From a virus: a stretch of DNA of 22,505 nt. This document shows, piece after piece, positions 14,603 to 22,505 of this stretch; position 1 is the first letter of the stretch, and each line of letters starts with the position of its first letter. The notes under the pieces were generated by a model. The model did not search any database, had not been told where the DNA came from, and saw only the letters and a program-made list of their open reading frames with translations. Location: positions 1 through 22,505 of IMG/VR virus record IMGVR_UViG_3300010412_000088; one strand, written 5' to 3'. The position numbers and the translations under genes are program-made.

Positions 14603-17600
14603 ATGGGTATCATCAAGAACCTTATAGAAACTAAATTCACGAGTTTAGGTGCTAACAAAGTAGCCGCCGACATTGAGCATTTAGATAGGTCTCAAACCCG
14701 ATTAGGTCAGTCTAGCGCAAGTGCCGGACGCCAATTTGCTGCGCAATCTCAAGGGCTAGGCGGTTTAGTTGGTGCTTATGCTGGCGCTGCTGCTACTACC
14801 TTTGCTCTTGAAGCTGCTTTTACTGCGTTAACTAACGCGGCCAGAACTGAAAATATCGTCAAAGGTACGTCAATGCTAGCTGCTGAGATAGGACAGTCTG
14901 GACCAGCTATTCTATCCAAACTGCAAGCTATTACTCAGGAACAGATAAATCTGGCAGAAACTGCACAGAACACTAACTTAGCACTTTCTGCTGGATTTAA
15001 CTCTACACAAATAGAAAAGCTAACTGTAGTCGCACAAAAAGCTTCTACAGCTTTAGGTCGTGATTTATCAGACTCTTTTCAACGTTTAGTTAAAGGTTCA
15101 GCTAAGTTAGAACCAGAACTATTAGACGAACTAGGTATTTTTACGCGTATTGACCCTGCTGTTAAAAAATACGCTAAAACACTAGGAGTATCTGCTGATT
15201 CTTTAAGTGAATTCGAGCGTAGACAAGCTTTTGTTAATGCTGTTATTGAAGAAGGTAATAGAAAGTTTGCTAGTATAGATACTAGTGCTCCTTCTGCACA
15301 AAAATCACTAGCACAGTTACTAACTCAGGTTCAGAATTTATCTGTTACGTTCACTAATCTAATTAATACTGCTTTAGGCCCATTAGTCTCCTTATTCTCA
15401 AAAGACTTTGGTAACGCTTTAGTACTTTTTGGGGCTATTTTCCTTCTCGTGTTTAAAAAAGCCGGTTCTATAGTTACAGCTTTTACAACAGACCAACTCT
15501 CAAAAGCTAATATGTGGGCTACTGGATGGATTACTGCTGCAGAACAAGTCTCTGGCTCTTATGCTAAGCTAGAGGCATCGCAAAAGTCTTTTAAAGGTAG
15601 AATCGATGATAGAGATGGTTTGTTAGGTGCAGATAAATCAGGCAGATTTAACGTAGCTGGTGTGGACCGAGCAGCTGTAAAACGTTTTGCTGATATACGC
15701 AAGGAGTTTCAAAGTGGGATTATACAAACTCTCAGCGTTCAAGAAATCTCCCAGCGACTAAAAGTCCTAGATGCAGACTTTGAAAAGTTTGGAGACAAGC
15801 TTGGTACTATCGCTAGAGAAGACGTAGTAAAAATGCGCCAAAGTATGGTAGATTTTACTAAAGATACTTCTAAAGGTACTAAGTTAGTAGTTGGTGGATT
15901 AGGAGCAATTAAGAACGGACTATCTGCAGTAACTACAATTGCAAGCGGGGCGTTTACAGCTTTTAGTTGGTTCTTTGCTATTAGTTCCGTTTTAGAACTG
16001 CTAGGCATCGACATACTAGGAGCCATATCCGACAAACTTAGTGAGATATATAAAAAGTCAAACCAAGCTAAAGAGGGTTTTGTAGGTTTAACGCTATCTG
16101 CTATTGGCGGGAGCTCAACGCTAGTCGAAAATCTAAAAGCTGTTGGAGCAACGGAAGAAGATATTAGTAAAGTATCTGATACTATAAAAGAACTGAATAA
16201 GGAAATACAAGCCAGCGCTCAACGAAAGTTCTTTGGTGGCAGGGGTGGTCGACCAGTACCTACAGCAGCACAGGCTCGTGCCGCTGAGCTTGCCGCCGCT
16301 AGAAAAGCACTGGTTTATACACAGAATCAGATTAGTCAGGCTATGGGTACTGGGGATACTGCTGAGCTATCCTCGTTACGTCAACGTAGTGAGTACCTAA
16401 AAGCTATTATAGCTTCTTATGAAACCTACGGCAAAGAGCTTAGCCTAGTTGCTGGCCAGCTAAGTGCGATGTCTGGTCTTTCTACAGAAGAAATAGGTAA
16501 AGTATTCTCACAACAAGATATAACTATACTAAATGGCTACATACGAGTTTTTGGCATGGCTATTAAAACTTCTAAAGATGGGATAGCTGACTTAGACTCT
16601 TTATCTCAGACTCAAAAGAATTTGCTAACTAATTATGTAAACGTCACTAGTGCTGTTGATAATGCTAATGCTGCTTTTGAAGCAGGTTCTGCTACTGCAC
16701 AAACTCTAGCTGCAGCCGTCACTGGCACAGCTAGTACTTATCAAGATGCAAAAGACAATGCAAAAGCTTATGCTTTAGAATTGATAAACAGCGGAGTTCC
16801 TGCAAGCATGGCTTTCGCTATAGCTAATGAGGAAGTTAACAAATTAGGAGATTCTCTAGATAGCTTACGAGAAAAAGCAAAAACACTGGAAGATTTGGAA
16901 GCTGTCGCTGCTGGTATAAGTAGTGCTTTCGGAGGTGCTATAGCTACTACAAAAGACTTGTCTTTTAAAGGTCTAGTAGATTCTGCAGGTAAGTTTGCTA
17001 CCTCTGAAGTTGAAATTGCGCGCAATCAAGCAAATCTATTAGTAGATACTTTAAATAAAAGTTTATCTGCTAAAATGCAGTACGAGGAGCTACTATCGCA
17101 AGGCAAATCAGTTTCTTCCGAAATAGCTACCGCTGCAGGTAACTTTGATTTAGCGGCAAAAGCTTTGACAGGTAGCGTTATCGAGAAGTATCTGGCTATT
17201 AAAAATGCTGCTGAACAAGTTAAATCTAGTCTAGCTTCTATACGCGAAGAGGCTATACAAACAGTGCAGGAACTAACTGCTGAGCAACCTGTTATTAAAG
17301 CCAAGTTTGAGCTTGATATATCTAATTTACAGAGCGAAGCTACTCGTGCAGCGCAGCAGCAAAAAATAGATCTACTACGTGGTGATTTAGATATACTTTC
17401 TGCAAAAAAAGAAGCCGGAGCTATTACTGGTATGGAAGCAGCTACTGCGGAGAATAGTATACAGCAGCAGATTCTTCAGGAACGTAGAAATTTAATTGAA
17501 ATAGAAGCGCAGATATCGAGAGATACTGTTGCTCAAGAACTAGAGATTGCAAGACTACAGTACGAGCAGCGTGTAGCGGCTATTGATGTAGAAGCAAAGT

Positions 17601-19021
17601 TACTTCAAGATAAAGTAGATGCTGAAGTAAAAAATCTTCAGAATCAAATCAGTGTTTACGATGAGTTTTTAGCAGCGTATACTGACGCGAATAATACTTT
17701 AGTTACTGGCTTGACTAGTTCTGCTACGGAAATGTCACGAGTAATTGCATCTACTTTTACAAGTGCGACCCAGTCTTTAGCAGGAGTTCTAGCCCCATTC
17801 GGTGCTGGAGCGGCAACCGCTGTCTCCGCCTTCACAGCTAATCTACCAGAACTAGCTGATGCAGCAGCTATTAGTGCAGATTTAGCGACTACATCCTCAG
17901 CTATTAAACTTGATGCTGCTGTTACTAAAACAGTAATAGCAGCTACTGCAGCAGTACAGAAAAAAGCCGCGGAAGAAGAATACGATAGGACTGTTCAGTT
18001 AGCTGGCGAAAGACTAAATGGCATAGAAGCTAATGCTGAAGCACAAGCTGCAGCCCTTGCCAAAGCTACGGAGGCTGAAAAGTATTTAGCAGATTCTAGA
18101 ATAAAAGCTGCTGAGGGTGCCGGTGGCGGTGGTGGAGGAAAAGATACTCAAGCTGAACTAACTGAGATTCAAAAGATGTTAACACAGCTATTTGATTCTA
18201 TCAAATCAAATATCTCTGATGCTTTAATGAGTTTAAACGATTTAATATTCTATGGTGAAGGTAATTTTGGCGATATAATGGGTAATTTATTTAAGTCAAT
18301 ACAACAAGACTTATTTAAAACCACTATCGCAGACCCCCTGTCTGATACACTAACTGAAGGTATCTTTAGTATCTTTGGTATCAAAGGTGGTAAAAAGGGT
18401 ATTGAGAATGCTCGTGTAGTTAACGGAGCCTTGCAAGTGCAAGTAGTTTCTGGCCCTTCTGACTTGTTCGGTGGACTATTTAAGAGTAAAGACAGTAAAG
18501 AAGAAGACCCAACTGGTGGAGCATTCAGTGGATTTTTTGATAAGATAGGCGGATTCTTCTCCAACTTATTTGGGTCTGACGGTATTATAAGTCGTTTATT
18601 TAGTGGCCTATTTGGTCAGGGAGGTATTCTGTCTGGTTTATTTGGCGGTATACTTAGCTTATTCGGATTTGGAACTGCTGCAGCTCAAGGCGGATTGATG
18701 CACCTAGCACAAGGTGGCGCGGCTATATCTTCTACAATGCGTAGAGACCGCATACCAGCAATGCTAGAACCAGGTGAGTTCGTACTGCGTAAACAAGCAG
18801 TAAAATCTGTTGGTGTGCCCGCACTTCAGGCTATGAACGCGAGTGGAAAATCCACAAATGGAGCTCCTATCATTAATATTACTAATGAAGGCTCACCAAA
18901 AGATGTACAAACTGCTCAGCCTCGTTTTGATGGCGAGAAATATGTTATTGATATTGTTATGCGCGATTTTGCCAATAACGGACCTATTCGCAGGTCACTA
19001 AGAGCTAAAGGAGGATTATAA
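14603..19021 (+). CDS. Tape measure protein
   Basis: 1472 residues, the longest complete gene here. It sets tail length and is released at DNA injection. The N-terminal ~250 residues carry the Ala/Gln-rich helical region common to lambda-type tape measures. Two hydrophobic segments (~270-290 and ~449-475) could insert in the host membrane. Residues ~900-1020 are a strong coiled coil. A Gly-rich hinge near 1172 leads to a C-terminal domain with Gly-Leu-Phe repeats ('GLFGQGGILSGLFGG') and the conserved 'AQGGLMHLAQGG' and 'RDRIPAMLEPGEFVLRK' motifs. At ~0.15 nm per residue, the rule from other siphophages, the tail would be roughly 220 nm. The ATG follows the chaperone-fusion stop with no gap (TAAATG) and only a weak ribosome binding site, suggesting coupling to the frameshifted chaperone. 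Confidence 0.95.
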   Translation: MGIIKNLIETKFTSLGANKVAADIEHLDRSQTRLGQSSASAGRQFAAQSQGLGGLVGAYAGAAATTFALEAAFTALTNAARTENIVKGTSMLAAEIGQSGPAILSKLQAITQEQINLAETAQNTNLALSAGFNSTQIEKLTVVAQKASTALGRDLSDSFQRLVKGSAKLEPELLDELGIFTRIDPAVKKYAKTLGVSADSLSEFERRQAFVNAVIEEGNRKFASIDTSAPSAQKSLAQLLTQVQNLSVTFTNLINTALGPLVSLFSKDFGNALVLFGAIFLLVFKKAGSIVTAFTTDQLSKANMWATGWITAAEQVSGSYAKLEASQKSFKGRIDDRDGLLGADKSGRFNVAGVDRAAVKRFADIRKEFQSGIIQTLSVQEISQRLKVLDADFEKFGDKLGTIAREDVVKMRQSMVDFTKDTSKGTKLVVGGLGAIKNGLSAVTTIASGAFTAFSWFFAISSVLELLGIDILGAISDKLSEIYKKSNQAKEGFVGLTLSAIGGSSTLVENLKAVGATEEDISKVSDTIKELNKEIQASAQRKFFGGRGGRPVPTAAQARAAELAAARKALVYTQNQISQAMGTGDTAELSSLRQRSEYLKAIIASYETYGKELSLVAGQLSAMSGLSTEEIGKVFSQQDITILNGYIRVFGMAIKTSKDGIADLDSLSQTQKNLLTNYVNVTSAVDNANAAFEAGSATAQTLAAAVTGTASTYQDAKDNAKAYALELINSGVPASMAFAIANEEVNKLGDSLDSLREKAKTLEDLEAVAAGISSAFGGAIATTKDLSFKGLVDSAGKFATSEVEIARNQANLLVDTLNKSLSAKMQYEELLSQGKSVSSEIATAAGNFDLAAKALTGSVIEKYLAIKNAAEQVKSSLASIREEAIQTVQELTAEQPVIKAKFELDISNLQSEATRAAQQQKIDLLRGDLDILSAKKEAGAITGMEAATAENSIQQQILQERRNLIEIEAQISRDTVAQELEIARLQYEQRVAAIDVEAKLLQDKVDAEVKNLQNQISVYDEFLAAYTDANNTLVTGLTSSATEMSRVIASTFTSATQSLAGVLAPFGAGAATAVSAFTANLPELADAAAISADLATTSSAIKLDAAVTKTVIAATAAVQKKAAEEEYDRTVQLAGERLNGIEANAEAQAAALAKATEAEKYLADSRIKAAEGAGGGGGGKDTQAELTEIQKMLTQLFDSIKSNISDALMSLNDLIFYGEGNFGDIMGNLFKSIQQDLFKTTIADPLSDTLTEGIFSIFGIKGGKKGIENARVVNGALQVQVVSGPSDLFGGLFKSKDSKEEDPTGGAFSGFFDKIGGFFSNLFGSDGIISRLFSGLFGQGGILSGLFGGILSLFGFGTAAAQGGLMHLAQGGAAISSTMRRDRIPAMLEPGEFVLRKQAVKSVGVPALQAMNASGKSTNGAPIINITNEGSPKDVQTAQPRFDGEKYVIDIVMRDFANNGPIRRSLRAKGGL

Positions 19022-19437
19022 TGGCTATATACCCAACCGACGCCGTCGGTAACTACGCTGGTGGCAGCTTTACTTCAATGGCTAGTAGAAAACCGGATAA
19101 AGGGTACGGGACTAGCATAGAGTATTCTACAGTAGTATTCGAGAGTGAAAGCGGTTACGAAAAACGCCGTCTTCGCTCTCGAAGACCAAAACGAACCTAT
19201 GACCTCACATATACAAACGTAACTGGTGTTGAACGTTCAGCTATTGAATCTTTTTTTAGAGCACAAAGCGGTTCATTTGAAACTTTTACTTTTGATTTGA
19301 CTCACATTAATGAAACTGGTACAGTAACTGTACGATTTGAAAGTTCAATAAAAATCACTCATGTGCTTAGTGGAGGCTCTCTACCTTCTCAGAACTTTTA
19401 CAACATATCGTTCACATTAAAAGAAACTTACGACTAA
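19021..19437 (+). CDS. Minor tail protein, lambda gpM-like
   Basis: 138 residues; AAAGGAGG (19007-19014) is an excellent ribosome binding site and the ATG overlaps the tape measure stop (TAATG). A beta-rich protein with a 'YEKRRLRSRRPKRTYDLTY' basic stretch and a C-terminal 'FYNISFTLKETYD' strand. The pattern 'sex..fF.aq.GsfetFtfd' followed by this terminus is that of phage minor tail proteins of the gpM/DUF2460 group (lambda gpM, 109 residues). Such proteins form part of the tail tip between tape measure and gpL. The gene order H-M-L of lambda is preserved here. Confidence 0.75.
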   Translation: MAIYPTDAVGNYAGGSFTSMASRKPDKGYGTSIEYSTVVFESESGYEKRRLRSRRPKRTYDLTYTNVTGVERSAIESFFRAQSGSFETFTFDLTHINETGTVTVRFESSIKITHVLSGGSLPSQNFYNISFTLKETYD

Positions 19438-19441
19438 CTTT

Positions 19442-19456
19442 AGGAGACTTATCATT
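19442..19456 (+). promoter_or_regulatory. Ribosome binding site for a probable ATT start
   Basis: AGGAG at 19442-19446 lies 7 nt before ATT at 19454 and 4 nt before an in-frame ATC at 19451. No ATG, GTG or TTG is in frame near it. The next in-frame GTG (~19520) lacks an upstream ribosome binding site, and the first in-frame ATG (19682) has GGAG only 2 nt away. The spacing favours ATT. Confidence 0.5.
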
Positions 19457-22400
19457 ACATCTCGTACATATGACTTAACAATTAAAGTAAGCAACGCTGC
19501 CCTTTTTCAAAGCGGCAACGTGTTAATAGGTAATACTAGCGGAACTGTTGGGTATATTACCGCAACTGATAAGCCTAATAACATCCTAAAAGTAAAACTT
19601 GCAAATAGTTTGCAGGAATTTATTAGTACAGAATATGTTCACTCTAATATAGCAGTAATTACAGGTACTACTAGCGGAGACATGGCGAATAGTCGTGCAC
19701 TCCCCTTCGTGTCCAACGTAATGACCAGTAACATCACATCTGCTACATCTCTTATATCATCTATAACTCCAAGTACTTTTATTGCACAAAAAAATGCTTT
19801 TACTCAAAATCCTATAGTAAGGCTCTACTCAATTTACTATCCTGGAGAATGGTATCCTCCAAACTCAGCTGGCAATCCTTCTGGTATGGGTGAGGGCAGG
19901 TCTTGGCCTGTAGGATTCCCTCTACGATTCGCTGAAGTAGTTGGGGACACTGCTGATGATTTAATGTATAATGTTACTTATGGCGGTACTTCTTTTATCC
20001 CATTCCCAGTTAACATATCTGGCATTGAGCAGACTAATGAGGGTCGTATTAATGAACTCTCGCTAACCGTATTCAATGTAGACAACATAGTATCTCGCCT
20101 AGTAGAAGACCCATACCTAGTAGGTAATAATATATCGAACTCAGTAATGGCGCACGTAAATGGGGAATTAGTGCATGGCATAGACCCACGTACTGTACCC
20201 AGCAGTTGGACAGATTTTCCCACTGGCTCTACAGAACGAGCACTTCTCAAAGCGGCTAGAGATAAGGGGCTTAACTATAGCACAGACATAGTTAACGAGT
20301 ATGGTCAGCAAAACGCAGCTTTTACCTATGAGCAAACTCAATCTATTGGAGGCACGTGGATTACTGAAAAACCAGATTCTAGAGACTTGTTAGGTGGTGT
20401 AGTAGAGATTAAAACTACTTTTGCTAACTTTCTAGATTATTGGCCAGAGCACAGTTCTATAGTGTCACAAAATAGTACTAGCACGGCTTCTACCATCGAG
20501 GTTAAAAATGCAGCAGCTTACAGGGTTGGAGACTCAGTTCGTCTAGCTAACAGTTCTCGCGGAGTTATTACGTCAATAGTAGATAATAAAACTATCAATA
20601 TCGACAGACCTCTGCTACAGTATAAGTATATAGGAGCTCAAGAAGCAAATATTCGCGGAATGTACTTTAAGCCTACTGGCGATAGAATGTATATAAGCGG
20701 TAACTCCTCAGACCGAGTTAGAGAGTATACTCTATCCAACTGGAATGTAGACCAGTCTACTTTTTTAAGAGATAAATCAGTATCAGCTCAAGATGGAAAC
20801 CCAGCAGATATCACATTCAAACCTGACGGAACAAAGATGTACTTAGTAGGAACAACTTCCAATTCTCTGTTTGAATACTCACTATCAGAAGCTTGGAACG
20901 TGTCCTCAGCTAACTTAACTGCTACAGTTAATGTTTCAGCTATTACAACCGAAAACAATGCAACAGGGGTTGCGTTTAGTGCTAATGGTGCAAACGTATA
21001 TATCATCGGTTTTGATACAGATACGGTATATCAAATGAGTGTGCCCACCGCTTGGAGCATAAGCAGCATAGGTAATACAGTTTTACAGTCTAAGTCTATT
21101 ACTTCACAAGAAACTTCTCCATACACTCTATCCTTTAGCTCTTCTGGAGACTATATGTATGTAGTGGGTAATAGTGGAGATGATATTAACCAATATACTC
21201 TAAGTAGCGCTTGGAATGTAGCAACAGCTGCATATACTAGGATTGCTGGATTAGGCGACTTAGACGGTACTATGACCGCACATGCATGGGCTGACGATGG
21301 CACCAGACTCTTTGTAGCCGGTCAAGGAACAGACAATGTATACAGATTTAGCCTAACCGAGGCTTGGAACGTAGCCACACTTACTTCATCTTTAGCTTTT
21401 ACGGACAAACCTTTATACATAGTAAACGCACAAGCTGACTCAGAAAGCTATATAGAAGATAAGTTTAGAATAGATCAGTTAGAAGGTTTGGCAGACCATG
21501 TAGCTACCTTCGGTCTTGTATCATGGTTACAGTATTTTAAGATATCACTTCCTCGTCGCAAGTATTATAAAAATACTTGCCAATGGACTTATAAGGGTGC
21601 TGAGTGTCAATATCCAGGACCTGGCGGCATAGAAATCCCAGGTACTAGTCCTATACTATACTCTACAAAATCATATAATCTGCAAAACGAAGACACTACT
21701 ATTAAAAGTGTGTCTCTAGTTGATTTGTCAGGCTGGGAAAATGGTTTAACCTCGGTTCCTGGTTATACAAACTACGGGGACGGGAACTCGCTAAAGATAG
21801 ATAGAACACCATATAATAAGCGTAAAGTAGTTTGGGATGTTAGTAATCAAGATGCAGCAGCAGATTCAGATGGTGGTTTCTATACTCCTCGATATGCAAT
21901 TAATAAAAATCAGTTATACCGATTCTCTGTTTGGATTCGTCGTAAAACTATTGGTAATGGTCAAAGTTATTTAAGCGCTTTTGGTTACAATAGTTCAAAT
22001 GTATTAGAAGGTCTGTTACGACGTTCAGACGGTGTATTAAATACTAACCCTCATTTTAACTCTATCAACTGGACTCTAGACACGTCAACCTGGTATTTGT
22101 TTGTTGGACATGTTTGGCCTGTAGGTTCTGGTATAGGTGGTATACACCCTGATTCAGGCATTTATAAAAAAAGTAGCCTTCCAGTTAGTACCATAATTGC
22201 AAATAAGATAAGTGGTAATCCGAATGATTGGGTATGGCAAACCACTTCGACACAAGTTTTACTACGAGCACTACTAAATGGTTCAACTGATACTACTACT
22301 AACCAACAATTCTATCAACCTAGGATAGACTTGTGTGACGGTAACGAGCCGTCTTTAGAGGATATACTAATATACCCTAGTGAGCAGCTTGAATCGCGTG

Positions 22401-22505
22401 CAGGCGAAGATATTTGTGCTAAATCATTTGCTGCTTGCACTCTGCGCAACAATCAAATACACTATGGTGGATTTCCTGGTGTTGGTCGCTCAATACCAAG
22501 AGCGT
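19454..22505 (+). CDS. Tail-tip protein, lambda gpL-like, with inserted beta-propeller and beta-sandwich (3' end outside the window)
   Basis: The frame is open from the 19435 stop of the previous gene to the right edge, about 1017 codons with no stop. Residue numbers assume the ATT start. Residues ~1-330 are a beta-rich tail-tip part containing 'PIVRLYSIYYPGEWYPPNS' and 'ISGIEQTNEGRINELSLTVF', the latter a gpL/gp16-type core. Residues ~400-650 hold five ~53-residue blades of the pattern F-x-x-x-G-x-x-(M/V)-Y-(I/V)-x-G...Y-x-L-S-x-x-W-N-V, i.e. a propeller. The gpL cluster domain follows: Cys709-x8-Cys718 ('CQWTYKGAEC') and Cys988-x6-Cys995 ('CAKSFAAC'), then 'HYGGFPGVGR'. These spacings match gpL proteins, whose four cysteines hold a 4Fe-4S cluster. 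Between the two pairs lie ~270 extra residues resembling a carbohydrate-binding-type beta-sandwich ('YRFSVWIRR', 'TSTWYLFVGHVWP', 'QPRIDLCDGNEPS'). lambda gpL has 232 residues in total. Confidence 0.85.
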   Translation, partial: MTSRTYDLTIKVSNAALFQSGNVLIGNTSGTVGYITATDKPNNILKVKLANSLQEFISTEYVHSNIAVITGTTSGDMANSRALPFVSNVMTSNITSATSLISSITPSTFIAQKNAFTQNPIVRLYSIYYPGEWYPPNSAGNPSGMGEGRSWPVGFPLRFAEVVGDTADDLMYNVTYGGTSFIPFPVNISGIEQTNEGRINELSLTVFNVDNIVSRLVEDPYLVGNNISNSVMAHVNGELVHGIDPRTVPSSWTDFPTGSTERALLKAARDKGLNYSTDIVNEYGQQNAAFTYEQTQSIGGTWITEKPDSRDLLGGVVEIKTTFANFLDYWPEHSSIVSQNSTSTASTIEVKNAAAYRVGDSVRLANSSRGVITSIVDNKTINIDRPLLQYKYIGAQEANIRGMYFKPTGDRMYISGNSSDRVREYTLSNWNVDQSTFLRDKSVSAQDGNPADITFKPDGTKMYLVGTTSNSLFEYSLSEAWNVSSANLTATVNVSAITTENNATGVAFSANGANVYIIGFDTDTVYQMSVPTAWSISSIGNTVLQSKSITSQETSPYTLSFSSSGDYMYVVGNSGDDINQYTLSSAWNVATAAYTRIAGLGDLDGTMTAHAWADDGTRLFVAGQGTDNVYRFSLTEAWNVATLTSSLAFTDKPLYIVNAQADSESYIEDKFRIDQLEGLADHVATFGLVSWLQYFKISLPRRKYYKNTCQWTYKGAECQYPGPGGIEIPGTSPILYSTKSYNLQNEDTTIKSVSLVDLSGWENGLTSVPGYTNYGDGNSLKIDRTPYNKRKVVWDVSNQDAAADSDGGFYTPRYAINKNQLYRFSVWIRRKTIGNGQSYLSAFGYNSSNVLEGLLRRSDGVLNTNPHFNSINWTLDTSTWYLFVGHVWPVGSGIGGIHPDSGIYKKSSLPVSTIIANKISGNPNDWVWQTTSTQVLLRALLNGSTDTTTNQQFYQPRIDLCDGNEPSLEDILIYPSEQLESRAGEDICAKSFAACTLRNNQIHYGGFPGVGRSIPRA

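Noticed and set aside
1-22505. tRNA genes, attachment sites, insertion sequences, integrase
   Set aside because: No cloverleaf-type sequence, transposase motif, flanking direct repeat or recombinase motif was seen on reading; nothing to report.

Overview
The window is a contiguous late (virion) gene block of a tailed double-stranded DNA phage (Caudoviricetes). All genes are on the + strand, tightly packed and AT-rich. The order large terminase, HNH nuclease, HK97-type portal, S78 prohead protease joined to an HK97-fold capsid protein, neck proteins, tail tube, frameshifting tail assembly chaperone, long tape measure, gpM-like and gpL-like tail-tip proteins is that of a lambda/HK97-like phage. 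With no sheath gene, a long non-contractile (siphovirus) tail is expected. The gpM/gpL-type tail tip and the tail-fibre chaperone of the Phage_tail_APC type point to a Gram-negative host. The host genus cannot be read from the window; the capsid gene uses CTA for leucine very heavily, which may reflect the host tRNA pool.

Layout. 1-3332: 3' end of a tail fibre gene, a second adsorption-type protein built on eight 75-bp BspA/DUF285-type repeats, and a tail fibre assembly chaperone. 3333-5382: a promoter candidate, a small membrane protein (holin-like), the large terminase and an HNH nuclease. 5383-9349: a second promoter candidate overlapping an 8-bp inverted repeat, the portal, an 855-residue protease-capsid polyprotein with a strong internal ribosome binding site in front of the capsid half, and a hairpin terminator. 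9350-12437: a connector protein carrying a LamG-like insertion, a putative neck protein and a tail-terminator-like protein. 12450-14602: the tail tube protein, a 99-nt structured leader, and the tail assembly chaperone pair joined by a -1 ribosomal frameshift. 14603-22505: tape measure, gpM-like protein, and a gpL-like tail-tip protein that runs off the right end and seems to use a non-AUG start.

How it works together. TerL (with the HNH nuclease) packages DNA through the portal into a shell made of the capsid protein, which the linked protease matures. Connector, neck and terminator proteins join head and tail. The chaperone pair loads tube protein on the tape measure, and the M/L-type proteins build the tip to which fibres attach. 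Stoichiometry seems to be set by RNA signals: an internal capsid start, a terminator after the capsid gene, a pseudoknot-capable hairpin after the tube gene whose loop can pair with the chaperone ribosome binding site, and a frameshift whose product ends exactly where the tape measure begins.

The most unusual content is (i) the 13687-13802 RNA element, (ii) recognition-type domains inserted into core virion proteins (LamG in a connector; a five-blade propeller and a beta-sandwich in a gpL homologue, the latter splitting the Fe-S cysteine pairs), and (iii) the BspA-type repeat protein in the fibre cluster.
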